A stretch of DNA of 64,000 nt from Sphingobacterium cavernae (GTDB taxonomy: Bacteria > Bacteroidota > Bacteroidia > Sphingobacteriales > Sphingobacteriaceae): assembly GCF_008520265.1 (NCBI RefSeq), contig NZ_VIQM01000025.1:186001-250000 (forward strand). Reading direction: 5' to 3'. Below, in pieces: positions 28,129-37,357 of the stretch (position 1 is the stretch's first letter; every line of letters begins with the position of its first letter). The translations under genes were made by a program, and so were the position numbers. The notes under the pieces are model-generated. The model ran no database searches. It saw nothing but the letters and a program-made list of their open reading frames with translations, and had not been told where the DNA came from.

Positions 28129-28546
28129 TATTATAATTGGTATTTTAAGCACAATAGGTGCTTTGTCTATATTTTTTGCGTCTTTGGGTATTCTGCGTAT
28201 GCCAGATTTTTACCTGAGACTCTCTGTTACGGTAAAGGCAGCAACGATGGGCGTAGGTTTACTCCTGTTATGTGCTGCGATAATATTTCCTGACATTTCA
28301 GTAAGTACTAAAGCCATTGCCATAACTTTTTTCTTAATTATCACCTCGCCAATTGCTGCGCATATGATAGGTCGTGCAGCATACTTCACAGGTACGCCAT
28401 TGTGGAAAGAGACAATTATTGATGAGTTGAATGGCATGTATGACAAGGAAACTCATGAGTTGAAAAATGAAAAACAAGTAAATATGGCTGAAATATGCGG
28501 AGATGAGCCCGATCAAATCGCCGATACCGAAGAAGAAACTAAATAG
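28121..28546 (+). CDS. mrpG: Mrp antiporter subunit G
   Basis: The last subunit, 141 residues with three spans and the conserved LGILRMPDFYLRL motif, ending in a long acidic, soluble tail. The ATG at 28121 lies inside the end of mrpF; an upstream in-frame TTG at 28106 is rejected because it would only add residues absent from the family. A bidirectional terminator closes the operon. Confidence 0.9.
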   Translation: MIDIIIGILSTIGALSIFFASLGILRMPDFYLRLSVTVKAATMGVGLLLLCAAIIFPDISVSTKAIAITFFLIITSPIAAHMIGRAAYFTGTPLWKETIIDELNGMYDKETHELKNEKQVNMAEICGDEPDQIADTEEETK

Positions 28547-28579
28547 AAAAGTCAAACTTAAAGTTTGACTTTTCTATTT
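28541..28579. terminator. Bidirectional terminator between mrpG and the EamA gene
   Basis: Two 19-base arms that are exact inverse copies (28541-28559 and 28561-28579) around a single-base loop, with AAGTCAAACTT as the inner part of the left arm. A/T-rich flanks make it usable on both strands, fitting the convergent genes. Confidence 0.88.
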
Positions 28580-28584
28580 ACTAT

Positions 28585-29478
28585 TTATACTGCAGCTCTT
28601 AAGTTTTGAATTTTAGTTTTTAACGTAGGATAAACAAATACAGCACTCAATATAATGATCGCCCCAGCGTAAAATCCAACACTCATTTTCTCTGTACTAC
28701 CAATAAAAAAGAACGCAAGTACAATCCCGTAAACAGGTTCTAAATTGGTCACTAAAGCTACCGTGAAAGCAGACAATTCTTTCATGACGGCCACACCTAA
28801 TACATACGCAAGCGCTGTACAAATACTACCCAATATAAACAAGTAGAAAAAGTCTTTACTTGACAAAATCATGTGCTCATCAAATTGTCCTGTAACCAAC
28901 AAAACTATTGATACGCCTATAAAAGCACCGATCATTTCATATTGTGTAATAATGCTGGGACTCGTTTTTTGCACCATTTTTCCATTTAGAATAGAAAAAA
29001 TACTTGCGCACAGTGCTGCGCAAAGTCCTAATGATATGCCCAACCAATATTGAAATTCGAATTTGAAAATTAGATAAATACCAAAAATGATCACAATTCC
29101 CACGATAATATCACCAATAGACAATTTTCGACGATAAAATAATGGTTCAAGAATCGAGGTGAACAGTGTCAAAGATGATAAAGTAACCAGTGTAACGGAA
29201 ACCGTCGACACTTTAATTGCTTGAAAAAACAATACCCAATGCAAGCCAACTAGTAAGCCCACCCCCATAAACTTTAAGATATCCTTAGTCGGGACTATCA
29301 TCTTTTTTCGAATGATAAAATGATAACCAATCAATGTAATAGCAGCGATAAGAACGCGATACCATACCAATTGAAGTGCGGGTGTAGAAATTAAAGATCC
29401 AAGGACACCAGTAAATCCCCAGATAAGCACCGTAAAATGTAAAATAAACAAATTACGATTGCGCGTAAAAAAATTCAT
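28585..29478 (-). CDS. EamA/DMT-family transporter
   Basis: A 297-residue protein with ten predicted membrane spans in two repeats of five, the layout of drug/metabolite (EamA) exporters. The second repeat shows FTVALVTNLEPVYGIVLAFF, a typical family stretch. These carriers export metabolites such as amino acids; the substrate is not visible. It starts 7 bases after the stop of the upstream LptF/LptG-type gene, so the two are probably co-transcribed. Confidence 0.88.
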   Translation of the reverse strand: MNFFTRNRNLFILHFTVLIWGFTGVLGSLISTPALQLVWYRVLIAAITLIGYHFIIRKKMIVPTKDILKFMGVGLLVGLHWVLFFQAIKVSTVSVTLVTLSSLTLFTSILEPLFYRRKLSIGDIIVGIVIIFGIYLIFKFEFQYWLGISLGLCAALCASIFSILNGKMVQKTSPSIITQYEMIGAFIGVSIVLLVTGQFDEHMILSSKDFFYLFILGSICTALAYVLGVAVMKELSAFTVALVTNLEPVYGIVLAFFFIGSTEKMSVGFYAGAIIILSAVFVYPTLKTKIQNLRAAV

Positions 29479-29485
29479 AGATAAA

Positions 29486-30568
29486 TTATTTTGGAGCTTT
29501 TTTGAGCAGAATAATCGTTAACACTAAAAATATAATGCTTGGTGTCAGGACGGCTAGTAATGGTGGAAAACCGCCTTTCAAAGCAAACATTGTGGTAAAC
29601 TGATTCAATACTAAAAAGGTAAAACTCAACCCAATACCAATTCCCAAACTTAAACCAATACCTCCACGTACTTTTTTGGATGACAATGCAACCCCCATTA
29701 GTGTCAATATAAATGCAGCAAATGGACTAATCCAACGTTTGTATTTTTCCAACAACATGTCCGTCATCAATCCCGTACCCCGAGTTTCTTCCTTTTCAAT
29801 TCGCTCATTCAGTTCCTTCGTGGTCATCGCCGTAAAGGCATTCTCATAGATCTCAAAATCACGAGGAAGCATATCCAATGTGGTGTCTCTCTTATCGCCT
29901 TTCTCCATCTTCTCCTTCAGTCCTGTGATAATACGATTGGTATAATTTTCAATTCGCCATTTACTCAACGTAGAATCCCAAACCACACGATCTGCCATCA
30001 ATTTCTCCGTCATTTCAATACCATCAAACTTCTCCAATACGAAATTATACCCCACAGCTGTTTTGGTATCAAAATTCTCAATGAACACATAGGTATTGCT
30101 GTCGATCTGCATGTGCGTAGAAGTCGTATTTGTACTTACTTTATGCGGTTTGACATAGACATTTTCAAAATTCACCTTGATACGATTGGTTGCCGGAAGA
30201 ATCCAGAGATTGGAAACTAGTGTAAATCCAAAGATGATTGCAGCACCATAAAGATATGGACGCAACATCCGATTGAAACTCATTCCACCATTCAAGATTG
30301 GAACTATCTCCGTTTGATCCGCCATCTTAGAAGTGAAAAATATCACTGCAATAAAGTTGATAAGCGGCGTCAACATATTCAAGAAAAAGGGAACAGATCC
30401 TAATGCATAATAACGCAACAAAACATCTGCAAAAGATGCCTTGTTTTTGAGGAAATCATCCAATTTCTCCGAAATATCAAATATCACGATAACGACAATG
30501 AATATAGCTACCGTAAAGACAAAGGTAGTCATGTACTTCTTGAAGATATAGCGATCTATGAGATTCAT
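29486..30568 (-). CDS. LptF/LptG-family lipopolysaccharide export permease
   Basis: A 360-residue inner-membrane protein with three N-terminal spans, a large periplasmic beta-rich domain (about 110-250) and three C-terminal spans, the layout of YjgP/YjgQ (LptF/LptG). The opening MNLIDRYIFKKYMTTFVFT and the AFILTLMGVALSSKKVRGG region are typical. Together with LptB ATPase the family extracts LPS from the inner membrane. Whether this is the F or the G subunit cannot be told from the sequence alone. It lies between tgt (upstream) and the EamA gene on the same strand. Confidence 0.9.
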   Translation of the reverse strand: MNLIDRYIFKKYMTTFVFTVAIFIVVIVIFDISEKLDDFLKNKASFADVLLRYYALGSVPFFLNMLTPLINFIAVIFFTSKMADQTEIVPILNGGMSFNRMLRPYLYGAAIIFGFTLVSNLWILPATNRIKVNFENVYVKPHKVSTNTTSTHMQIDSNTYVFIENFDTKTAVGYNFVLEKFDGIEMTEKLMADRVVWDSTLSKWRIENYTNRIITGLKEKMEKGDKRDTTLDMLPRDFEIYENAFTAMTTKELNERIEKEETRGTGLMTDMLLEKYKRWISPFAAFILTLMGVALSSKKVRGGIGLSLGIGIGLSFTFLVLNQFTTMFALKGGFPPLLAVLTPSIIFLVLTIILLKKAPK

Positions 30569-30608
30569 TGATTCAAAGTAAATAGTAAATATTGAAAACT
30601 AAAAATAT

Positions 30609-31739
30609 TTACAGACGTTGTCCTAATATTTTCACCATTTTCTCTTTCCAATCATAGAATGTGCCTTCCATGATTTTCGCACGTGCTTGCTTAACCAACC
30701 ACAAGTAAAAATGCAAATTGTGTAAAGATGCAATTTGTGCACCTAATATTTCTTGCGAACGAATAAGATGTCTCAAATAAGCTTTTGTATATACTTGATC
30801 CATCATCAAGTCGCTTTCTGCTTCGATTGGCGAAAAATCATCTTTCCACTTTTCATTTTTGATATTAATAATACCATTTTGGGTGAAAAGCATTCCATTA
30901 CGTGCATTACGTGTCGGCATCACACAATCAAACATATCAATACCTAATGCGATATTTTCTAAAATGTTGATTGGCGTACCTACCCCCATCAAATAACGCG
31001 GTTTCTCTTTAGGAAGAATATTCGTCACAACTTCGGTCATCGCATACATCTCTTCAGCAGGTTCACCCACCGAAAGACCGCCAATAGCATTACCCTCGCG
31101 CTCAAATGAAGCGATTACATCTGCTGATTTCGCACGCAAATCTTTATATACCGAACCTTGAACAATCGGAAACAATGTCTGATCGTAACCGTACAATGGA
31201 TCTGTGTTATCAAAACGATCGCAACAACGCTTCAACCAACGGTGTGTCATATCCAATGAACGACGCGCGTAATTGTAATCACACGGATATGGTGTACACT
31301 CATCGAATGCCATAATAATATCCGCACCGATGACACGTTGCGTATCCATTACATTCTCTGGTGTAAATAAATGTTTTGATCCATCTACATGCGAACGAAA
31401 TGTTACTCCTTCTTCACGAATTTTACGTACTTCTGTCAAGGAATAAACTTGATAACCACCAGAATCCGTTAAAATAGGCTTATCCCATCCATTAAACTTA
31501 TGCAGTCCTCCAGCTTTTTGAATTACATCCAACCCTGGTCTCAAATACAAATGATATGTATTGCCCAGAATAATTTGGGCTTGAATATCGTTGACTAATT
31601 CATGTTGATGTACAGCTTTAACTGTTCCAGCCGTCCCCACAGGCATAAAAATTGGAGTTTCTATCGTTCCGTGAGCTGTCTCTAATACCCCTGCACGTGC
31701 ACTGGAAAGTTTATCTTGAGCTTTAAGCGTAAATTTCAT
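30609..31739 (-). CDS. tgt: Queuine tRNA-ribosyltransferase
   Basis: Exchanges guanine 34 for the queuosine precursor preQ1 in tRNAs with GUN anticodons. The 376-residue protein has the nucleophile region LTDSGGYQVYSL, GGLSVGEP and DCVMPTRNARNGMLF with the second catalytic Asp. Most bacterial enzymes bind structural zinc through a Cys-x-Cys-x2-Cys motif before RNYSRAYLHHL. Here that stretch reads FSPIEAESDLMMDQVYTKAY with no cysteine, although the later His (SLHNLHFYLWL) is kept. From memory this loss is shared with other Bacteroidetes. The gene is first in a run with the LptF/G and EamA genes. Confidence 0.94.
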   Translation of the reverse strand: MKFTLKAQDKLSSARAGVLETAHGTIETPIFMPVGTAGTVKAVHQHELVNDIQAQIILGNTYHLYLRPGLDVIQKAGGLHKFNGWDKPILTDSGGYQVYSLTEVRKIREEGVTFRSHVDGSKHLFTPENVMDTQRVIGADIIMAFDECTPYPCDYNYARRSLDMTHRWLKRCCDRFDNTDPLYGYDQTLFPIVQGSVYKDLRAKSADVIASFEREGNAIGGLSVGEPAEEMYAMTEVVTNILPKEKPRYLMGVGTPINILENIALGIDMFDCVMPTRNARNGMLFTQNGIINIKNEKWKDDFSPIEAESDLMMDQVYTKAYLRHLIRSQEILGAQIASLHNLHFYLWLVKQARAKIMEGTFYDWKEKMVKILGQRL

Positions 31740-31851
31740 ATTTGTATTAAAATCAGGTGCAAAAATACTATAAAATTCTTAGCCTACCTCATAGGTTGAA
31801 TTTTATTAGTAATTCTTAACGCTTTTCTGATACTTTTAGCAAATAACGTTC

Positions 31852-31859
31852 TATCTTTG
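31852..31859 (+). promoter_or_regulatory. Possible -7 box of the glycosyltransferase gene
   Basis: TATCTTTG matches TAnnTTTG and ends 7 bases before the ATG at 31867, which would put the transcription start at or next to the start codon. No clear -33 TTTG is seen, so support is partial. Confidence 0.4.
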
Positions 31860-31866
31860 AATCTCC

Positions 31867-33006
31867 ATGATGAATATTGATTTACAAAACATCGAAATTT
31901 CTTACGTTTTATACGCTATTCTAGGCATACTTTTCCTTATCCAACTGTATTATATATTATTTGTATACAGCAAGTTAGCAATATATAAAATAAAATCGCA
32001 CAAAGAGAGTCCGATTAACGCACCAGTATCTGTAGTCATTTGCGCACATAATGAAGAACAAAATCTAAAACAATTCTTGCCAAGCATCCTAACGCAAGAC
32101 TACCCAGATTTTGAAGTTATCGTTGTGAATGACTATTCAACAGACGAAACCAAATGGATTTTGGAAGATTTCAAACGGCTATATAGCCACCTTATTGTAG
32201 TCGACATCAAAGAACATATTCGTCTTAAAAATTCAAAGAAATTTGCTCTTACATTAGGTATTAAAGCTGCTAAACATGAAGTATTGATCATGACGGATGC
32301 AGATTGTGAACCACAAAGTAATCAATGGTTAAAAGAGATTGCTGGAGCTTATGCTGAAGGAAAAGAAATCGTTTTAGGTTATTCTCCTTATTTCAAAAAA
32401 ACAGGATTTCTCAATAAATTAATTCGTTTTGAAACCGCCCACACCGCGATGAGTTATCTCTCCTACGCACTCAAACGCGACGCCTACATGGGTGTTGGAC
32501 GTAATTTATCATACCTCAAATCTTTATTCTTTAAAGGAAAGGGGTTCAATGCACATATGCATATCAAATCGGGGGATGATGATTTATTTGTCAATCAAAA
32601 TGCGACACGTCACAACGTGAATATTGCTATCCATCCCGATACGCATATCTATTCTAATCCAAAAGAAACTTGGAAAAGTTATTACAAACAAAAAGCGCGT
32701 CATGCAGGAGCTTCGGTTATCTACAAAAAATCGCATCAGCGTATGTTAGGCATACAATTGATTTCGGCATTTGCTTTTTATGTTATGCTAATAGTTTGTA
32801 TCGCTTTATTTCCTTCACTGTGGTATATTGGTGTCAGTATCTTTTTTTTACGCTATATTTGCCAATTAATCGTCTTTTCGTCGATTTACAAAAAATTAGC
32901 AGTGCGAGATTTGCTAGTTTGGCTTCTCGTTTTAGATGTCTTTTATTATTTTTACATCTGTCTCAACGGGGTTTTTAATCGTAAAAAGAAACAAAAATCT
33001 TGGTAA
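31867..33006 (+). CDS. Membrane-bound family 2 glycosyltransferase
   Basis: A 379-residue protein with an N-terminal membrane span (about 14-36), a GT-A catalytic domain, and two or three C-terminal spans. The nucleotide-sugar site VSVVICAHNEEQNLKQFL, the metal-binding MTDADCEPQ and the acceptor-side motifs SGDDDLFVNQNATR and YKQKARHAGAS are the standard family 2 signatures. It probably adds sugars to a lipid carrier or exopolysaccharide at the inner membrane. The sugar is unknown. It runs in the same direction as rsmG with a 50-base gap. Confidence 0.85.
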   Translation: MMNIDLQNIEISYVLYAILGILFLIQLYYILFVYSKLAIYKIKSHKESPINAPVSVVICAHNEEQNLKQFLPSILTQDYPDFEVIVVNDYSTDETKWILEDFKRLYSHLIVVDIKEHIRLKNSKKFALTLGIKAAKHEVLIMTDADCEPQSNQWLKEIAGAYAEGKEIVLGYSPYFKKTGFLNKLIRFETAHTAMSYLSYALKRDAYMGVGRNLSYLKSLFFKGKGFNAHMHIKSGDDDLFVNQNATRHNVNIAIHPDTHIYSNPKETWKSYYKQKARHAGASVIYKKSHQRMLGIQLISAFAFYVMLIVCIALFPSLWYIGVSIFFLRYICQLIVFSSIYKKLAVRDLLVWLLVLDVFYYFYICLNGVFNRKKKQKSW

Positions 33007-33056
33007 TAGCTTTTCTTTAGTAAGCTATTAAATATTCAAAATTAAATTAAGGAATC

Positions 33057-33692
33057 GTGAATCCATCAGTAGATATTATATTCAATTATTTCCCACGTCT
33101 TACGGAAAAACAAAAAGAGCAGTTTAGCAAATTGGCTGAAGTATACCCTTTTTGGAATGACCAAATCAATGTGATATCGCGTAAAGACATCGATAGTCTT
33201 TATTTAAAACACATTTTACACTCTTTGGGTATAGCTAAGTTTGTTCAAGAATTCACACCAGGAACCCGTATTCTAGATGTTGGTACGGGAGGAGGTTTCC
33301 CAGGTATTCCGTTGGCGATTATGTTTCCAGAAGTGCAGTTTCACTTGGTAGATTCTATTGGAAAGAAAATTAAGGTTGTTCGCGAAGTTGCTGCCGCAAT
33401 TGGTTTGACAAACGTGGAAGCTGATCATATTCGTGCAGAACAGTTGGACGAAAAATATGATTTTGTGGTTTCGAGAGCTGTTACACGCTTGGCAGATTTC
33501 ACGCCGTGGATTCGCAATAAATTCGAGAAGAAGGATAAAAACGGAATTCCAAATGGTATATTTTACCTGAAAGGTGGAGACCTAAAAGAAGAAATAAAAG
33601 AATCTAAACTAAAAGCTGAATTGCATCCCCTGTCTTCGTACTTTAAAGAAGATTTCTTCGATACAAAATATTTGGTCTACATACCGATGTAA
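33057..33692 (+). CDS. rsmG: 16S rRNA (guanine527-N7)-methyltransferase
   Basis: A 211-residue SAM-dependent enzyme (GidB) that methylates G527 in 16S rRNA, near the streptomycin site. ILDVGTGGGFPGIPLAI is the SAM-binding loop, and NVISRKDIDSLYLKHILHSL and VVSRAVTRLADF are typical family stretches. The start is GTG at 33057, preceded by AAGGAA. A 19-base-arm bidirectional terminator begins at the stop codon. Confidence 0.94.
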   Translation: MNPSVDIIFNYFPRLTEKQKEQFSKLAEVYPFWNDQINVISRKDIDSLYLKHILHSLGIAKFVQEFTPGTRILDVGTGGGFPGIPLAIMFPEVQFHLVDSIGKKIKVVREVAAAIGLTNVEADHIRAEQLDEKYDFVVSRAVTRLADFTPWIRNKFEKKDKNGIPNGIFYLKGGDLKEEIKESKLKAELHPLSSYFKEDFFDTKYLVYIPM

Positions 33693-33731
33693 AATAACAA
33701 TAGCTTCTTTTTAAGAAGCTATTGTTATTTT
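33691..33731. terminator. Bidirectional terminator between rsmG and the next gene
   Basis: Left arm 33691-33709 and right arm 33713-33731 are exact 19-base inverse copies (core AATAGCTTCTT) around a 3-base loop, with A and T runs at the ends. The stop codons of both convergent genes lie inside the hairpin. Confidence 0.88.
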
Positions 33732-34300
33732 ACATGTTCCCATTTCGGCAATTTCATTGTTTGATGAATCTTTTCTGTTGAATCCCGATAGATACGCATA
33801 CATTTTACTACATATTCTACTTTCTCATAATAAGAAGCATTTTCTAAAAAATTAGGTTCTGGAAGAAAATACATTTGAAAATAGAATAGAGAATCCCCTC
33901 TCAAATCAGTCAGTTTTACTGTTAAAGGTTTCCACAAAACTTCCGCTCTATCAATGTCGTACTCATTTTTGAATAATTTCATCAGTCTTCGAGAATTTTT
34001 TCCTTTTTTAGTGAAATGGCTATATACTTTGTTAATATTAATAGCTATGCCGCCAAGAGGATTTATTCCTACTGGATTTTTATTATCTCCCCACATATAG
34101 GCGGTGCGATATTGCTTCTTACGAGCTTCATAATTCTGATCTGGCGTAAGACCTTTGTTAATCCCTACAGTATCGATTTCTAACGTGTCTCTCTTTACAG
34201 TGTCCTGAAATGAATATTTCATAATTGAAATACCATTTGGCTTGAAACTACTCAAAAAGAGTAAGCAAAAAGTAACAGAAGTTATAACGATAGCCTTCAT
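33725..34300 (-). CDS. Secreted hypothetical protein of Bacteroidetes type
   Basis: A 191-residue protein with a signal-type N-terminus (MKAIVITSVTFCLLFLSSF). The mature part is soluble, with YMWGDNKNPVGINPLGG and a basic stretch (KKGKNSRRLMKLFKNEYD) as its most distinctive segments. I do not recognise a defined domain. The length and style fit the many short exported proteins of this phylum. It stands upstream of nothing on its own strand and converges on rsmG. Its stop lies inside the shared terminator hairpin. Confidence 0.65.
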   Translation of the reverse strand: MKAIVITSVTFCLLFLSSFKPNGISIMKYSFQDTVKRDTLEIDTVGINKGLTPDQNYEARKKQYRTAYMWGDNKNPVGINPLGGIAININKVYSHFTKKGKNSRRLMKLFKNEYDIDRAEVLWKPLTVKLTDLRGDSLFYFQMYFLPEPNFLENASYYEKVEYVVKCMRIYRDSTEKIHQTMKLPKWEHVK

Positions 34301-34366
34301 AAAAAACGGGTTGCATCTGTTAAAGATACACCCCGTATAAACTGACTTCTAGTTATTTAACTTTAA

Positions 34367-34600
34367 TTAACCACCCAACTCCTTAGATATCTCAACACCG
34401 ATCATATTCACCTCTTCGTCCATCCCAAAAAGAGGTAGACCTGTTTCTGGATGTAACTTCAGCCAAGTGGTATCGGTATCTTTTATTATCTGAACATATT
34501 CTTTACCGTCTTTGAAAATTGTATAGGTATCTTTTTCATCTGGAAAAACAGAATAAACGATTTCTCCAACCTCTATATCAAATGGTTCTTGCATTTCCAT
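34367..34600 (-). CDS. Small conserved hypothetical protein, 77 residues
   Basis: Soluble, acidic, with no signal peptide. The sequence reads as a short beta-rich fold (FDIEVGEIVYSVFPDEKDTY, FKDGKEYVQIIKDTDTTWLK). I do not recognise the family. It is divergent from dprA (102 bases between the starts). Its coding look (no rare-codon run, plausible start MEMQEPF) supports a real gene. Confidence 0.6.
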   Translation of the reverse strand: MEMQEPFDIEVGEIVYSVFPDEKDTYTIFKDGKEYVQIIKDTDTTWLKLHPETGLPLFGMDEEVNMIGVEISKELGG

Positions 34601-34702
34601 AACTAATATAATTTAAATAGACAAAGGTAATACTCCTGTTAAGAAAAAGAGTCAAAGGTTTGGAATAAAAAAAAACTAATCCTTATATTTAGCGCACCAG
34701 TT

Positions 34703-35800
34703 ATGAACATTCTTGAGAAAATCGCATTGACCAAAATCAAAGGTATTGGCCCAAAATTGAGCCGTATTCTATTGGCATATAATGGATCCGTCGAAGAAAT
34801 TTTCAGAAGTTCTAAAAAACAGCTTTTAGCCATGCCAACCATTGGGGAAGTCTTAGCAGAAAACATTGTTTCCAAATCTTATCTCCAAGAAGCTGAAGAT
34901 GAGGACAATTTTATCCAAAAGCATGGAATCAAAATCGCTTGGATAGAAGATAAAAACTATCCAAAGCGTTTAAAAAATTGCGATGATGCTCCTATCCTAC
35001 TTTATTATAAAGGTGCAGCCTCGCTAAACCCGACAAGAGCAATCAGCATAGTGGGCACACGCAACTCTACATCCTACGGCAAACGAATTTGTGAAGAGTT
35101 TATTCAACAACTCAAGCCCTATGATGTACAAGTTATCAGTGGTCTAGCCTATGGAATTGATAGTTTTGCACACCGTGAATCCTTAAAAAATCAAATTCCT
35201 AAAATTGGTATTTTAGGGCATGGACTAGACAGAATTTATCCGTCTACCCACCGAGAATTAGCTTCTCGCATGCTAGAAAATGGCGGATTATTAACAGAAT
35301 TTCCGTCAGGAACAAATCCTGATAGACAAAACTTCCCCATGCGCAATCGCATTATTGCGGGATTGGCAGATGTGACAATAGTCGTAGAAGCAGCACTCAA
35401 AGGAGGAGCATTGATAACTGCTGAAATTGCCAACACGTACAATCGCGATGTATGTGCTTTTCCGGGAGGAATTGACCAAGAATATTCTGCCGGCTGCAAC
35501 TATCTAATTAAAACAAATCGCGCGCACCTAATCAGAAATACAGATGATTTAGCGTATTTGATGAATTGGGAAAAAGAGGATAAAAATAAAACTGCTAAAC
35601 AATTGAAGCTTATCCCTGAAAACATGACCAAGGATGAGAAGAAAGTCTACGATCACATAAAAGAAAATGGTCAAGCAAGCATCGACGACATCAGTCTATA
35701 TTGCGATTGGCCACAAAGCAAGCTAGCAATAGTTTTGCTCGAAATGGAGATGAAATCACTTATCGTCTCTTTACCTGGAAAAACATATAAATTAATCTAA
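34703..35800 (+). CDS. dprA: DNA-processing protein DprA
   Basis: A 365-residue protein that loads RecA onto incoming single-stranded DNA in natural transformation. The N-terminus has a helix-hairpin-helix (LTKIKGIGPKLSRILL). The Rossmann-like core follows with SIVGTRNSTSYGKRI, ISGLAYGIDSFAH, LGHGLDRIYPSTHREL and FPMRNRIIAGLAD, and a C-terminal winged helix (SIDDISLYCDWPQSKLAIVL). The gene is complete and of normal length. It lies 16 bases ahead of the transporter gene. Confidence 0.94.
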   Translation: MNILEKIALTKIKGIGPKLSRILLAYNGSVEEIFRSSKKQLLAMPTIGEVLAENIVSKSYLQEAEDEDNFIQKHGIKIAWIEDKNYPKRLKNCDDAPILLYYKGAASLNPTRAISIVGTRNSTSYGKRICEEFIQQLKPYDVQVISGLAYGIDSFAHRESLKNQIPKIGILGHGLDRIYPSTHRELASRMLENGGLLTEFPSGTNPDRQNFPMRNRIIAGLADVTIVVEAALKGGALITAEIANTYNRDVCAFPGGIDQEYSAGCNYLIKTNRAHLIRNTDDLAYLMNWEKEDKNKTAKQLKLIPENMTKDEKKVYDHIKENGQASIDDISLYCDWPQSKLAIVLLEMEMKSLIVSLPGKTYKLI

Positions 35801-35816
35801 CCTTGTATAAACATCT

Positions 35817-37355
35817 ATGACAACAGAAACACAACAAACCAAAGGCATTTGGAAAGTTATTGGGGCTTCCTCTCTCGGAACGCTCATTGAGTGGTATGAC
35901 TTTTTTATCTTTGGTAGTTTATCTATCGTAATTTCAACCAAATTTTTCCCTGCTGACAATCCTACAGCAGCCTTTCTTTCGACCTTAGCAACTTTTGCAG
36001 CAGGATTTGTAGTAAGACCATTTGGCGCATTATTTTTTGGCCGCCTAGGTGATATTATTGGAAGAAAATACACTTTTATGGTCACACTACTACTGATGGG
36101 TGGGGCTACTTTTCTTATTGGCTGTATACCAAGTTATGAAACGATCGGTTTTTGGGCACCCGTACTAGTTCTTGTACTAAGATTACTCCAAGGTCTAGCT
36201 TTGGGAGGTGAATATGGTGGTGCAGCGACTTATGTCGCTGAGCATAGTCCTAAAGGCCAACGTGGGTATTGGACTTCTTGGATTCAGACAACAGCAACAT
36301 TTGGATTATTTGTATCCTTAATTGTTATTCTTATCACCCGAACTTTGATGAGCGAAGAGCAATTTGACGAATGGGGATGGCGTGTACCCTTCCTATTATC
36401 TATTGCAATGGTGTATGTTTCCTATTTAATTCGTAAAAATATGGATGAATCACCTGAATTCAAGAAAGTGAAAGCAGAAGGAAAAACTTCTAAAAATCCA
36501 CTAAAAGAAAGCTTTGGTAATAAATACAACCTTAAATTCGTGTTGTTGGCTTTATTTGGCGCAGCGATGGGACAAGGTGTGGTATGGTATACAGGTCAGT
36601 TTTATTCTATGAGTTTCATGAAAACCGTCATGCATTTGCATACGGATCAAGCGGATATGATATTAGGAATTGCACTCCTTTGCGGAACGCCATTTTTTAT
36701 TGTATTCGGATGGCTATCAGATAAAGTTGGTCGCAAATGGATTATGCTAACTGGGATGGCGGTAGCGCTCTTGACATATCGTCCAATCTATGAGCAAATG
36801 TATCAATTGACAAATATTGAAAATAAGATAGAACTCGTTGATCAAAAAGAAGTAAGAGAAGAGACGATAGAAAAAGATGATAAACTAGTTTCGCAAATCA
36901 TTACACAGCGTGTATATAACGACGGTACAATCACGAAAGAAATCATTACCAATCAACCAGAAAGTGAAATCAAAAAAGATTTACATGGGCATCCTATTGT
37001 TCAACAAAAAACTACAGTTCATCTATCTGGAATAAACTATGTATTCTTAATTCTACTAATTTTTATTCAAATCATATACATTACGTTAGTGTATGGCCCA
37101 ATTGCTGCATTCTTGGTAGAAATATTCCCAGTGAAAATTCGCTATACCTCGATGTCGCTTCCTTATCACATTGGTAATGGTGTATTTGGAGGATTATTAC
37201 CTGCAATATCCACATATCTAGCTACTAACGCACAAACCATGAACGATGCTGAATATTATTTAGCGGGATTATGGTATCCAATAATTATATCAGCCGTATG
37301 TTTTATTATCGGCGCATTGTACATTAACAAGAATATTTACGCTAAAAATCAATAA
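35817..37355 (+). CDS. MFS transporter of the metabolite:H+ symporter (MHS) type with an extra loop
   Basis: A 512-residue carrier with 12 predicted spans. Signature elements are LGTLIEWYDFFIFGSL, GRLGDIIGRKY, LLQGLALGGEYGGAATYVAE and SDKVGRKWIML. The family imports organic acids, betaines and similar solutes with protons. It is longer than usual. A charged insertion of about 75 residues after the GRKWIML region (from YEQMYQLTNIENKIELVD to VQQKTTVHLSGINY) would lie between spans 8 and 9. The substrate is not visible. A small membrane protein follows 2 bases later. Confidence 0.85.
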   Translation: MTTETQQTKGIWKVIGASSLGTLIEWYDFFIFGSLSIVISTKFFPADNPTAAFLSTLATFAAGFVVRPFGALFFGRLGDIIGRKYTFMVTLLLMGGATFLIGCIPSYETIGFWAPVLVLVLRLLQGLALGGEYGGAATYVAEHSPKGQRGYWTSWIQTTATFGLFVSLIVILITRTLMSEEQFDEWGWRVPFLLSIAMVYVSYLIRKNMDESPEFKKVKAEGKTSKNPLKESFGNKYNLKFVLLALFGAAMGQGVVWYTGQFYSMSFMKTVMHLHTDQADMILGIALLCGTPFFIVFGWLSDKVGRKWIMLTGMAVALLTYRPIYEQMYQLTNIENKIELVDQKEVREETIEKDDKLVSQIITQRVYNDGTITKEIITNQPESEIKKDLHGHPIVQQKTTVHLSGINYVFLILLIFIQIIYITLVYGPIAAFLVEIFPVKIRYTSMSLPYHIGNGVFGGLLPAISTYLATNAQTMNDAEYYLAGLWYPIIISAVCFIIGALYINKNIYAKNQ

Positions 37356-37357
37356 AA

